A stretch of 64,000 nucleotides of DNA from Liolophura sinensis (lineage: Eukaryota; Mollusca; Polyplacophora; Chitonida; Chitonidae), in contig NW_027017960.1 in assembly GCF_032854445.1 (NCBI RefSeq), positions 310,001-374,000 on the forward strand. Direction: 5' to 3'. Both the position numbers and the translations under genes were made by a program. Of this stretch, positions 36,495 through 48,260 are shown piece after piece; position 1 is the stretch's first letter; every line of letters begins with the position of its first letter. The notes under the pieces were generated by a model. That model searched no databases. It was not told the DNA's origin and saw nothing but the letters and a program-made list of their open reading frames with translations.

Positions 36495-36765
36495 GGACAC
36501 CTCCGTGGCCGAGCTGGTTACCGCACTAGGGCAGCGCAATAACCCAGGATCCTCTAACCAATGCGGTCGCTGTGAGTTCAAGTCCAGGTCTTGATGGCTT
36601 CCTCTCCGGCCGTACGTGAGAAGGTCTGCCATCAACCTGGCCGGATGGTCCAGGGTTTTCCCCGGGCTCTGTCGATTTCTTCCCAGCATAATGCTGGTCG
36701 CCGTCGTAAAATAAAAATATTTTTGAGTGCGGCGTAAAACACCAATCAAGTGCATAAATAAATAA
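36495..36765 (+). mobile_element. tRNA-derived SINE, plus, near full length
   Basis: Head CACCTCCGTGGCCGAGCTGG through tail CATAAATAAATAA. Confidence 0.85.
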
Positions 36766-37136
36766 CATGCAATTGTTTCTAAGCTAATGTTGTTCTTTCA
36801 TTGTGGCACTGATGAGGGCTTCAACAGACATATCCTCTTAAAACGCAAATGTTGAAGTGCTCTACAAAATGATGCATGCTAATAGCTGTAAAATGTGAAT
36901 GCAAGTAAAGGTGAATAAAACGTAAAAGTGTTAATCTGACAGGCCTAGTTTCATTGTTATCTCCCAAACTCTATCAACACATTTGATAAAGTAGCCCTCA
37001 TAAAATATCATTGTTATCTTTCCCAGTCAGCCCCTTGAAAACTACTTAGTTTTTCGCATATAACCAACTTACCAGAGCATAATTCCATAGGCCTAGTCTT
37101 TACTGTGCATGAGTCGCTCTCTAACATACGCCTTAG

Positions 37137-37405
37137 GGGCCTCCGTGGCTCAGTCGGTTAGCGCGCAAGCGCAGCGTAATAACCCATCAGTCTCTCACCG
37201 ATGCGGTGGCTGTGAGTTCAAGTCCAGCTCATGCTGGCTTCCTCTCCGGCCGTACGTGGGAAGATCTTCCAGCAACCTGTGGGTGGTCGTGGGTTTCGCC
37301 CGGGCTCTGCCCGGTTTCTTCCCACCATAATGCTGGCCGCCGTCGTATAAGTGAAACACCCTTGATTACAGCGTAAAACACCAATCAAATAAATAAATAA
37401 TTAAA
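37137..37405 (+). mobile_element. tRNA-derived SINE, plus, full length
   Basis: Best full copy on the plus strand: GGGGCCTCCGTGGCTCAGTC, GGTTAGCGCGCAAGCGCAGC, B-box-like GTGAGTTCAAGTCC, tail CAAATAAATAAATAATTAAA. It lies 0.8 kb upstream of gene B. Confidence 0.9.
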
Positions 37406-37429
37406 CATTCGCCTTACATCACGGCCACC

Positions 37430-37735
37430 ACTAGGAAATTTTATACTGAAATCTTAAACAACGTCGTGGTTGAGACAGGAAGTGATGTCAGAAAATACAA
37501 AAAAGCTCTGTCTCAACCTGCGTTTTTAACAACACTTCATACATATGCGTTCTGTTTATCTAAAGTATACACAACATGATTCCAACCATCACCTGTACAA
37601 CTTAATTGATGAACGCTGATTTTTGCACGAGGACATTAGTGGTGAGGCTCAGCCATAACAAGCCCATGTGCGTCGCACAGCACTCATGCAATGCGAATAC
37701 ACAGAAAGGAACACGCGCTGTAAGGAATATGAGAT
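37430..37735 (+). repeat. Third copy of a gene A intron segment
   Basis: Shares CCATGTGCGTCGCACAGCAC-like and GCGCTGTAAGGAATATGAG-like stretches with 29,375-29,710 (direct) and 55,430-55,625 (inverted). Lies about 500 bp upstream of gene B. Confidence 0.6.
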
Positions 37736-38228
37736 GTTCAGAACAAATGGGCCATTACAATAAAAAATAAACAGCGCTCTACCCCAACCGACACTCCACA
37801 CAGACGAAAGTTCCCCGCCGACTCCCCCAGTTGACAGTTGGCTGATCTAAATCTCTGTTTCATTTCTATACTTATTATTGACCAAAATTATAGATTACTT
37901 GCAAACAGTCTTACACGGTAGCGCTGTGTGTTATTTTGTCAAGTGCGCGCGTCTCCCATTTAAGCTGGCACCATAAAGAGAATCTACCTTTGTTCATCGA
38001 TTTAAAATTAAATACAAGGATTAGCTGAATAGGCCTAACTAATCGACTTTCTGTCTCTATGGTGTGTGGAACTGGGCTACATTCACAAAGCGTGTGATTG
38101 GTTACCCAGAAGTTGTTTCCGTGTATAAGCAGAACTAGGCGAGAGTTGACTCCTGTATGGATTTTTGCCAACGCCTTAAAAACAGAAAAACGCTCGGTTT
38201 GTAAACGACGTATTTTTATTCCGATATC

Positions 38229-38514
38229 ATGTTGCTGTTGTTATTATTGTCTCTGGTGCTGAAATATGCTACAGTTTGTGAACCGAGAAACTCTGAAAAC
38301 ATGAGGAGTTTTCAATTTTCACGACATTTTGACAATAACGACGTTGCACAGGAGCCATACAAAACTATATCATTGGGAAACTCCGTAGAGTACCCAAAGT
38401 GTTTAATACGAGGAGCCATGGCCTGTATCTCCGATCCGAACTGCCGGTCATTTGGCACAAGCGGTCAAGATCTGCTTTTGTACAAATGCACTGAGGGCGA
38501 CTTTCAGTTAAAAG
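38229..38514 (+). CDS. Gene B exon 1: signal peptide and PAN/Apple-like module
   Basis: It starts MLLLLLLSLVLKYATVC, a clear signal peptide. Later it has CLIRGAMACISDPNCRSF followed by YKCTEGDF, the closely spaced Cys pattern and C-x-S-F element typical of PAN/Apple folds. It ends in phase 1 at a GTAGGT donor (38515). The PAN call rests on Cys spacing only. Confidence 0.62.
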
Positions 38515-41500
38515 GTAGGTAAGGATTAATAACACTACCCGAAAAATGACATGATCTTGTCAGCTTCTGCTTGATATGCATGTGTGCTTTCAAGATATTT
38601 CCGTGAAACAGACTTTGGTCTTAACCGTAGGGTACGTATAATATGGTGTAAAATTAGACATGATCCAGTCACCTTTACTTGATATATGGCTTCAAAACAA
38701 GATTTCCTGCCATGAAAGAGATCTTGGCCTAAATTGCAGGGTACAGGAACTTTAATATGGTCTGAAATTAGACATGATCTAATCAGTTTTGCTTGATACA
38801 TCCTTTGATAAAACAAGACCCTGTCCCTTTTCGGCTATATACACCGAAGCCTACGATATGTTGTATTTCAGTTAGATTATAAAACTGCAGTAAAAAAGAA
38901 TTCCATAAGAATATCCACAATCAAATCTTTAATGACGGATTTGAAGGAAAAGGGAAATTTCGCAGCAACACCAAAGATGTTCAGCGGGAAACTGTACCTG
39001 CTGGACAACCTGTTGGACAAAAAGAATAAGAAAATCGCCGGAAATGAAGTTGTAATTGCAATGATAATTACAGACATCTGCCCAGAGGCAGAAAGATTTA
39101 GCAAATTTGTCTCTCAGCGTTACAGACGGTGATGGAAGCCATGTATTCATATCAAGATGTTTGACAAGGATAATGATTGTTGGAATAACTGTTACATCCT
39201 GAAGTCGACGCCAACGTGCAGCTTTTTTAGTTGTGATGTCGTGAAGATCCTGTTGTACTTTAGTCCAATCTAGACACTCTGACTAGGTAAAGTATTATTC
39301 AGCAAGTCACGGAGCTTACTGCCTGGCTATCAGCAATGGTTGTGGTTTCCAAACCGAACGGATAAATTCGTCTTTGTATCAAGTCAAGGTCAAATGATTT
39401 AGCCACACTGACGCCAGAACTGGAGTTTTGCATCTTTGAATCTTTTAGATTTGATCTTGCTGAAACAAACATCAATTCTACGACTTTTGGAGCCCCCTTA
39501 ATGAAACACACTACTAAAGTTCTTTTGGCGTATCAGATGACAAGCAGTCATTTGTAAGAGCAAAATAAATATGAGAGCTCACAAGGCATTTGTTTATATC
39601 AAAACAGTATCCAGGTTACCTTCTCGGGATGTTGCGCTGTTTTTAGAGCTACTAGAGTTATTGATTCAGAAGATATACGTGAAATTTGGTAGCGCGAAAC
39701 ACGACAACATATACATATCCAATGGAAAATAACTGCGCTCTCCTACATTCCCACTTTCATCTATTCACATATGAATACGACAATATCCAGAAGAAAAATA
39801 TCAATTAAGCTGATTCCCGGGATGAAACATCTTACTTGGCTTTGTATGTTGATTAAAACGACCATGACATTCTGTCGCACAGATTGCATAATAGGAGACA
39901 TAAAATTTTCAAATTGTTAACAATCCAATAATAGATAGCTATATCTCAGAGAGCTGACATGTTTATACACGAATTGGTGATGCCAATACATCCCAATTCA
40001 TTCGAACCAAAGGAACATAATGATTACAAAGTTGGAGCATTTTATATACATCTGTGTCTTTATAAAAAAAAACACACCAGGGCTTCTTCTTCAGTCCATT
40101 CTATAAGAAACATGGCTTCTTTTCAAAATTGTTAACTATCCATTTATGGATAGCAATATCCCCGGAAGTTCTATATAGTGTATATACATGTCTCGTCTGG
40201 GCGTGCATTCTTGACCGTGTATTAACATCGACGATTTCAAAATACGTGGTAAAACACTGCAGACTAAACTCTGAAGTCAAAATTTTAGGCGATCAAAGGC
40301 TTCACTTCAAAGTCTCTTGAACAAACATACCAACGATTTTTTACAATTTACAAGCATAGTGTGGAAAATCTGCGAAGCTGTACTAAATATGTATGTAATA
40401 CCATTTAACTCGGAGCTAGGGGTTTATAAACATCCAGCAGTTTCAATATTACCATAGTGTTTACATGAACAAGTGCTATAGCGGCATACAATAATTCACC
40501 ATAAACTGTCAACATTTCCTTGCCTTTAGCAGGATATTCCTTACAATACAAATATCGACTTTCAGTGTTTAAAAGTTTTCATGGGCTAAGTGCTGGATTT
40601 TACGCATCAGGTCTTCGGGGGAAAATGATTGTCCATACTGTTTTACCAGTTGACGCCCTGAACAGTGATTGGTTAAATCGCAGATAGTTGAACAGATCTC
40701 GTCCATATAGCTCAATCAAAATTATGCCATCACCTACAGGTAATTAAAAGCAATAAACGTCTGGGAAACATGGTTAAATCCCTCTTGGAATCCACATCAT
40801 GACTACCACTGGTTTTTGTTCCATTGTGAGAACGTCTCACGATTGACAATCTATTTTTCTTGGAAGAAGAAATCCATTGGAATTGTCTTCAGCTAGTGAA
40901 AGACACCATGTCAAGCCTTCTTGTCTGGAATGATTTTAACTACAAATCTGATATACAATGAATGGAATGCCTCCAAAGATGCGCTGCTATGCATAATGAC
41001 GAAGCTGTGACCCATGCAAAGCTTCTTTTGTCTTCTGCAGAGAAGGATTACGCTTACGATCTGTTGTCTGGAATGGAAGGGAGCGAACAGTATGTCTATG
41101 GAAGGAAAGTCTGGACTAAATCCAGCCAAAAACACATGCAATAAATCGCTTGGAAAAGCCTGCACAGTGCTTAAAGAGACTACAGCATCTGTTATTGTGC
41201 TAGCAAAAGCTCTTGTAGGAAGTGACTTACAAGAATGTCACGGAAGTGTCGAGCTTAAGCCTTCTTAAAAACACCAACGTTTTTCCCGATACAGTATATC
41301 ACTATTGTAGAATAATCTCCAACAAGCGGAAAGTGTTGTTTCAAAGGGCAACTTCCTTGGATTCAAAAATGTCAACAATAAGGTGATACAGATTGATTTC
41401 ATACTTCTGCTTCAGAAAGGAACTCTGTTCAGAACGGAGTAGTGTTTAGAGATAAACGTTAGTTTTCATATTGGAAATCTTGTACCGACTCAACAGCACA

Positions 41501-44500
41501 TTGGTGTGCAGGCATGTATCTGTAGTGCTAGAAAATGGTAGAAAACATTACGGACCGACTACGTGTGAAACCGGCAACACCCTTGATCACATCCAAATAA
41601 TGAAATTATGCGACGTTGTCGTTGTACATGTACATCATCTTTTACAAAGTGTCATGCGTCCTACATCGGCATGTTTAAACCAAGTCACCCTACGAGGTAT
41701 AATAACATTGATTCGTGAACAATGGGGAGCTCCTAAAACTCTTTCCCGTCTATATCATGGCGGTCCAAATCCGTGAACACATTTGTTCTTTCCGTTATTA
41801 CGTCACAATTATCGGTGTATGTGTGCTCAAAAAACATATAGGAAACACACACGCATTGCAATGTACAGAAGAAGGCGATCCGTTCAACTGTCATTTGGAC
41901 CTTCTGCTCGTCCTTGAGTCTCCCATTAATTATTGAGAATTCAAACAGAGATGAATCTGTTTGCACCTAGTTCGCTGTGCTTTTCGGACGTGGTCTTCAA
42001 GACTAACGATGTATTTTTACAATCCCATTCTCGACAACAAAGAAACATAGCAACCGAAATTTCTTGAACTCTATCGTGCTACTTACAAAATCAATTCTTG
42101 TGTTAGAAATATAAATCCTCCTTGTTGGTTAATATTCAGTGGGTTACAATGTAACAATGAGAAAGGTGACCTTCCGATCATTGCTGCTCAGGGTTTAGTG
42201 GCTTAACAGTTTAAGGGTATACCCGGTTTGACAATTGGTTCTTGTCGTCATAGAGTGAGTTAATGTGAAAATACCATCTTCCTCACACTCAGCAATATTT
42301 ATGTACTCAAGGTTTGTGGTTTCAGTTTTAAATAATGTAGTGTTCGCCTATGATAAATGGTTAATGCCTATGCCAATCTTTGCCGGCCAGAACCAATAAC
42401 AATAAAACAGTTGCCAAAACATATCATATAATATAGAGTTTCCGAACACATAATTGTCAGCTAGTAAACGACACATTTTCGATTCCATTCCAATAGGTAG
42501 CATTCTTCAATAACGAGATATGTTAATCTGCTGGGTACAAGCTCTGCCTTGAACAGAAAATTTGTAAATTGCTCCGCACCCAATGTTTGCGGGATGCTTG
42601 GGGCCATTCACTGGTCAGCGTTTCCCGACACTGAGGCCATTGTAACGTTCTTTGAAGGCCGATTGTCATCCACCAATGCGACATACATACTGAGCGTCAC
42701 ACACAGGAAAGCTGGTCAGTAATTTGCCAAATGTGGGTGGTTTTATATGTGTACTGTGGTTTCCGCAATCCAGAATAATAATTTAGTATTCTGGCTTGTG
42801 TTTACGTGCATACGCAATAATCTCTCACTTATACGAATGAGATCAGGTTCATTGATGCAGAGAGGAAACCAGTGTCCATAGAAAGTGACCACCTTCTCCC
42901 AGGTACCCGATAAATACCCAAACTTAAATTTGCAGTCGATCTAGCCAGAGCTAGACTAAAGTTTATGATCTCATTATTGTCAGTTTACCAATGGCTGCGG
43001 ACAGAACAACGCTCACGGCGAAGGAGCCAATGAGATGACTTAATAAATGAAGTTCCTTTCTGACATTTCTGACATAAACGAACATTTCTTAATTTGTTGA
43101 GCAATGCGTTAAACACTCACTACTCAATCAAACTCTATTGCGTAAATCAGTCAATCTATTAATGTATGTATGCATGTATGCTTGGGGTTTTTACGTTGTA
43201 CTTCACATTTTTTCAGTCACATGTCGACGAGGAACCATTTGATGTATGCACATATAGTATGTTCTTGTCACAGGGCGAGCTAGTTCATGTCGCCAAAGCG
43301 CTGCCGGCAATGAAATATCATGCCGAAGACAGAAGAGGTGACACCCCACCCACATTATACTCACACCAGGCCAATCGTTCCTGTTTCCATGACCCAATCT
43401 CCCAGTATTGAGCGCCAAGCCGTGAAGCAACCATTTTTAAAGTATGTATTATGGCCCGACCCGAGTTTGATGCCAGGTCTCCCGATTTCGAGGGCATGCC
43501 CTAAACCTATGAACCGATTCCTCAATGAATCAGTGTGACTTCTAATGTCTAGCGTTATGTTTTTTTTTCCAGTTCGATGTCCCTGTGGAAAAGGTATGCT
43601 TTATATAAGCCACTTAGATATATGTTATACAGCCAACTCAACAGACCTCACGTGGAACCAGGCCAACGACGCCTGCGTAGTTAGCAGCGGGCATCTGCTG
43701 GATCTTCACACCGAAGAAAGATTCTATGGATTTCTTCAAGCGTTCAACGATATAGGTAAGCTTGCAGAGGTTTCGATACAGGTAGGTACACGATTTTTGC
43801 AAACCATGGGCTGTTCGAATTAGTACAATGAAGTTTAAAACCTCCTGCTACAAGGATATTATCCTCTGAGATGTTCCCTCGGATTTGGCGAGATACATGT
43901 AGGCCTACATGTACCTGAGAAGCATCTTTGCAAACATCCTGACAAACATCCCAATTCTAAGATTAAAGCGTTGAAAAGTGCATTCGTATTCCAGCTGTCA
44001 ACCAATAAGGATGTACTAGATCAATAATTGCAAGGCTAATTCCCAAAACGACGCTTATCACAAACCACCAAATAACTAAGAAAGTACATGAAGTGCGAAA
44101 TTAGGACGGAATCATACAAAGAGAAGCAGACAACAGTTTTCACTGCGCATTCCAATTCCCAAAAGGATGTATAAACACAAATCACCCCAGAACTAAGAAA
44201 GTAAGTAAAGTACGAAATCAGGACGGGGTCATGAAAAGGGTAGCAGTCAGCAGTTGGCAATGGTATTGAAAAAGTGCAAGGTATGTTCTAGGAGAATGAA
44301 TGAAATCAGCATTGAATTCGTGTTGTATCTGTTTACATAAATGTGCCAGATAGTTTTTTACATCGAACGTGACGATCAAATTCAACATAATAAACATACT
44401 GCCCCGAACACGGTTTGAATATTGCTAGTAATCATGTCCGTGGGATTTCGATACACTATCCATTTGCAAAGCAAGCGAAGAACGCAACTATACATTTTAA

Positions 44501-46554
44501 TATTTCAACAACAATGTAACATGTTAAACAGTGTCAACAGCGTAACAGGAGCAACAATATAATGTGTTAAACAATAGCAACTTTTGGGATCATGGCCTTA
44601 GCAGAGTAAGGTACAAAAAAGCAGATATGTTAATTACAAATTATTACATGTCAATGAAATTACTGAAAATGATGTGTTGTTATCATATTTTATAAGCAAT
44701 CGCACTGATTGATTCCACGTTCATCTTATGGGTTTATTTTTGAATAGTAATCAGATCAGTGGACATTAACACCCTATGGGTTTATCTGTGAATAGTAATC
44801 AGATCAGTACACACTAACACCTTATGGGTTTATCTGTGAATACTAGTCAGATCCTCACACATTAACACGTTATGGGTTTATCTGTGAATACTAGTCAGGT
44901 CCGTACACATTAACACGTGATGGGTTTATCTGTGACGGCTAGCCAGATCAGTACACATTAACACGTTATGGGTTTATCTGTGAATAGTAATCAGATCAGT
45001 ACACACTAACACCTTATGGGTTTATCTGTGAATACTAGTCAGATCCTTACACATTAACGCGTTATGGGTTTATCTGTGAATACTAGTCACATCCATACAC
45101 ATTAACACGTTATGGGTTTATCTGTGAATACTAGTCAGATCCGTACACATTAGCACGTGATGGTTTATCTGTGACGGCTAGCCAGATCAGTTCACATTAA
45201 CACGTTATTGGTTTATCTGTGAATAGTAATCAGTTTGGTACACACTAACACCTTATGGGTGTATCTGTGAAGGCTAGCCAGATCAGTGGACATTAACACG
45301 TTATGGGTTCTGTGTGGATGTTTGCTGAATATTTCCCCTAGTTTAATTTATTCATTATATATAGGGAACATTTGCCGTGGTACATCTGTTTCTCTGTGTG
45401 GATGTTTGATGAATATTTCATGTGGTTTGGTTTATTCACCACGTGTACAGCACATTTGCCGTGGTATATGTGCACCTCTGTGTGGATGACTGATGGATAG
45501 TTTCAGTAGCCTGATTTATTCACCACGTGTAGAGCACATTTGCCGTGGTATATGTGCACTTCTGTGTGGATGACTGATGGATAGTTTCAGTGGCCTCATT
45601 TATTCACCACGTGCAGATCACATTTGCCGTCGTATATGTGCACTTCTGTGTGGATGACTGATGGATAGTTTCAGTGGCCTGATTTATTCACCACGTGTAG
45701 AGCACATTTGCCGTGGTATATATGTATTTCTGTGTGGATGTTAATGAAAATTCACCATGGTTTGTTTTATTCCTCTGTATTTTTAAGGGAATGTTTCCAG
45801 TTGTTTTATAGGAAATATTTACCTTTGATTACATATACGGCGACCCTCTTCTTTCACAGAGAATATTTCACGTCTTTATTAGGAAAAGGTTTCGTGGATT
45901 GGTAGGTCTAACGTAAGTTCTGTCACGTTATAATTTTTTCTACAATCGCATACATATTAAGATAAGTTACTACCCAATTCATACCTTTTCCATAATAATT
46001 TTAATTTAAAAAACAGCTATAAAAACTTTGGAATTTATTATCTATCCCGTAGAGTTTCATTACAAATGTCAACTTTCTGTGAAGGCTTAACGCACATTCA
46101 CATATTATGCAAATACGTATCAGGTGGAATACATGATGGTGTAAGTACGCTTTAGGTTTACTTGAACTCTCAGCACTCTCAGTCTTTTGCCGTTATATTT
46201 GGCATAAAAAGTCTTGTGTATTACAGAACCACAGAACCTTCACCGTGCTCAATGTTTTCTAGGACATTTCGAGTTTTACCATGTGTATGTGTATGTACTG
46301 ATCAATCTTTCACCAGCTATACAACTGCAAATACTCGGTCACTGGCGTACGACTTGTTCTTTTCAGTCAGTGCATGGCTGGATGAAATTTTGTCTTTTGA
46401 AAAAAGTCATAAATGGACCAAGGCGGGTGCAAGCCTATTGATAATCCAGGGCTGTGAAACCATTATGAAAAGGTACTGCATGGAAGTGAAAGGTTTGGGA
46501 GAGACGAGAACTTGTTGCTACTTGTTTACCACGTTTTCACTCCCGTATGCTTAG
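38229..46554 (+). CDS. Gene B: secreted PAN/Apple-like and C-type-lectin-like protein, 3 exons
   Basis: The exons at 38229-38514, 43573-43755 and 46367-46554 join in phase 1 at both introns and sum to 657 nt, an open frame of 218 residues ending at TAG (46552-46554). The start has A at -3. Domains: signal peptide (1-17, run of Leu), a PAN/Apple-like Cys module (about 45-95), then a C-type-lectin-like domain over exons 2 and 3. No membrane span is seen, so a secreted protein is expected. A donor in exon 3 (GT at 46473 or 46486) could instead lead to more exons that I could not find before 47.9 kb. The CTLD C-terminal half is short and lacks a clear WND or EPN/QPD sugar-binding motif, so sugar binding is doubtful. 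Confidence 0.6.
38873..39250 (+). pseudogene. vWA-domain-like exon relic in gene B intron 1
   Basis: After a plausible acceptor (GTATTTCAG, 38,872) an open frame reads TIKSLMTDLKEKGNF, then KLYLLDNLLDKKNKKIAGN and EVVIAMIITD. This resembles the T-x-x-A-L ... vvivlTDG part of von Willebrand A domains, with ITDIC where ITDG is expected. It hits TGA at 39,130. Weak similarity continues in shifted frames (GSHVFI, KMFDKDND). It cannot join gene B exon 1 in phase (an immediate TAA), so it is read as a dead exon. The domain call is tentative. Confidence 0.4.
39260..43180. other. Gene B intron 1, mostly unrecognised
   Basis: Short open frames near 40.96 kb (LLSSAEKDYAYDLLSGMEGS) and 41.5-42.0 kb look like eroded coding sequence, but I cannot assign a family. 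Confidence 0.4.
43185..43520 (-). mobile_element. Second SINE family, minus
   Basis: Read on the minus strand it has a tRNA-like start (GGTTCATAGGTTTAGGGCAT), then CTTTAAAAATGGTTGC and GGCTTGGCGCTCAATACTGG, ending in a TTTACG-type tail. Related pieces occur at 2.2, 20.0, 27.4, 57.5 and 58.6 kb. In gene B intron 1. Confidence 0.6.
43573..43755 (+). CDS. Gene B exon 2: first half of C-type-lectin-like domain
   Basis: The acceptor TTTTTCCAG enters in phase 1 and the exon leaves in phase 1 at GTAAGC. It codes CPCGKG, DICYTANSTDLTW and NQANDACVVSSGHLLDLHT followed by EERFYGFL. This is the W-x-x-A-x-x-x-C-x-x-x-G-x-x-L-L-x-L pattern of the N-terminal half of CTLDs. Confidence 0.75.
44727..45305 (+). 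repeat. 48-bp tandem repeat, about 12 units
   Basis: TATGGGTTTATCTGTGAATA recurs every 48 bp (for example 44727, 44775, 44823, 44871, 44919). It lies in intron 2 of gene B. Confidence 0.9.
45309..45770 (+). repeat. 84-bp tandem repeat, about 5.5 units
   Basis: TCTGTGTGGATG recurs at exactly 84-bp steps (45309, 45393, 45477, 45561, 45645, 45729). It directly abuts the 48-bp array. The unit is a multiple of three, which keeps a spurious frame open. Confidence 0.9.
46367..46554 (+). CDS. Gene B exon 3: second half of C-type-lectin-like domain
   Basis: The acceptor GTTCTTTTCAG is in the right phase to continue the CTLD. It codes VSAWLDEILSFEKSHKWT, then GCETIMKRYCMEV, resembling the W-L-D ... 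W ... G-C ... C half of a CTLD but compressed. If read through it ends at TAG 46552. The 3' limit is uncertain. Confidence 0.5.
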
Positions 46555-47129
46555 GACCATACAGAGCTATACGTGCACATTATTGAGTGTGTTGTACTAG
46601 TAGCCAGTCCGCTGTTGTGACATATACAGAGAAGGCCCGTTATAATGCTGCTGTGAGGAATTACTGGATGGCGCAATTTCGGGCACACACATCTGCACGT
46701 TTATTTCACTAGGCTAAGATTGGATTCAGGATGACTCTTGTTACCAAATCATATACACCTGTTTTATGCAGGTTACAGATACTGCTGATGAAGCGTGAAT
46801 ACAAGTAGCTGGTGCCTGCAAGGTGCAGTTTGGATACGCCTCGGCCAAAGTGGATATACATGCTTCTTAACGACCGCATGCTGCAAAATTCATAGGTGTT
46901 GCTTGTTAGTAAATTATTCGCCTTTACCACATCGTGTTCTCTCTTGATGACGACACTATATTATATTCCTAGGTGATGCCTGTTAACAAATAATCAGCCT
47001 GTATCAGAGCGGATACTTTCTCGATGACGACTATATGTGGTTATATCCATAGGCGTTGCCTGTTTGCAAATTATACGCCAGTATAGCAGGGGATACTTTC
47101 TTGGTGACACGCTAGCCGCACTCACGTTA

Positions 47130-47398
47130 ATTTTATTTATTTTTTTGATTGGTGTTTTACGCCGTACTCAAGAATATTTCACTTATACGACGGCGGCCAG
47201 CATTATGGTGGGTGGAAACCGGGCAGAGCCCGGGGGAAACCCACGACCATCCGCAGATTGCTGGCAGACCTTCCCACTTACGGCCGGAGAGGAAGCCAGC
47301 ATGAGCTGGACTTGAACTCACAGCGACCGCATTGGTGAGAGGCTCCTGGGTCATTACGCTGCGCTAGCGCGCTAACCGTCTGAGCCACGGAGGCCCCC
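47130..47398 (-). mobile_element. tRNA-derived SINE, minus, full length
   Basis: Complete from the T-rich tail to the GAGCCACGGAGGCCCCCC head, with little divergence from the apparent consensus, so probably young. It sits 0.5 kb upstream of the BK beta-like gene. Confidence 0.9.
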
Positions 47399-47900
47399 CT
47401 CAAGTTAATGACAGGATGTTTCATTCACAAACTGATGATGTCCATTGACGAATGACTCGGCAGTGATAGCTAGAACACACCCCTTAAAAGGTGTCAGTGT
47501 AGGCTACAGTCATACTAAGACAGACATTTTCTCTCCGACGTTAATACGCTTTTAGTGATAGTGTTTGTTATACCAACTGATACAGCAGTATCACATGGAA
47601 CTCTGCTTGTAAAAACCAAAATGCTATCTTACTCATCTCAACGTTGACTCATACGTTGTATGTAGGAACAGAAAAGTTTGAGAATTGGTTCTGTTGTACG
47701 TGTATGATTCGCTTGGCTTATGCTAATCTTGATGACAAACTTAGGAGTGCAGCTGTACTTGTATAGCCGTGACAACGACCCCAACACGTCATAGGCATTG
47801 TCAATCTGTATACTCACACTCTTAATTAAGTTTTTGTTGCCTTCTGTTAAAAAAGTAGCGGACACTTCATTGCGTGTCTTATCGGCAATTTCAAGGCAAA

Positions 47901-48260
47901 ATGGGCTGCACTAAGAAGCAAGCATGCTGGTTATTCCAGGTTATACTCGATGTAATTTTCTTGATTGGCAGCCCAATCACGATAATTGCAATCGGTTTGG
48001 CCTTTTGTAAGCCTTACCATACAACGAGACATTTCAGCGCCACAAACTGCACTGTTCAGAAAGTGGTGAATGTTGGCCAGATTGCTTGTCACTGCGACAG
48101 GTGGCACGGGTGTACGTCACACTACCCCTGCGTGGAGATCATAGTGGTTTACGTCACTGAAAGCGGGAAGAACGTTCCCAACGCCACGTTGTTCGATGAT
48201 GCTCATAACTTCATTCATTACGGATATTTACCTGTCACCTACGACAAAGAAGCCATTAAG
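47901..48260 (+). CDS. BK beta-like exon 1
   Basis: It has 120 codons from MGCTKKQACW through DKEAIK, in phase 0. No GT donor fits near the end of homology; AAG|GC fits the known minor GC-AG class. Beyond it the frame runs on into a proline-rich tail and a SINE (48,369 on). Confidence 0.6.

Noticed and set aside
37109-37330. 73-codon frame and several others with GLRPQ, RPYVGR or PEGKP-like peptides
   Set aside because: All are translations of the tRNA-derived SINE body.
38877-39150. Hydrophobic minus-strand frames (IIIAITTSFPAIFLFFLS)
   Set aside because: Shadow of the plus-strand vWA-like relic; no start or splice support.
45286-45905. Cys-containing repeated peptides (for example SLCGCLMNIS)
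   Set aside because: Translation of the 84-bp tandem array; no start context, splice sites or similarity to proteins.
46162-46554. Whole 130-codon frame as one exon
   Set aside because: Only the part after the TTTTCAG at 46,366 continues the lectin-like domain in phase; the upstream part has no similarity.
47037-47315. 92-codon frame upstream of the BK beta-like gene
   Set aside because: Consists mostly of the minus-strand SINE read from the other side.
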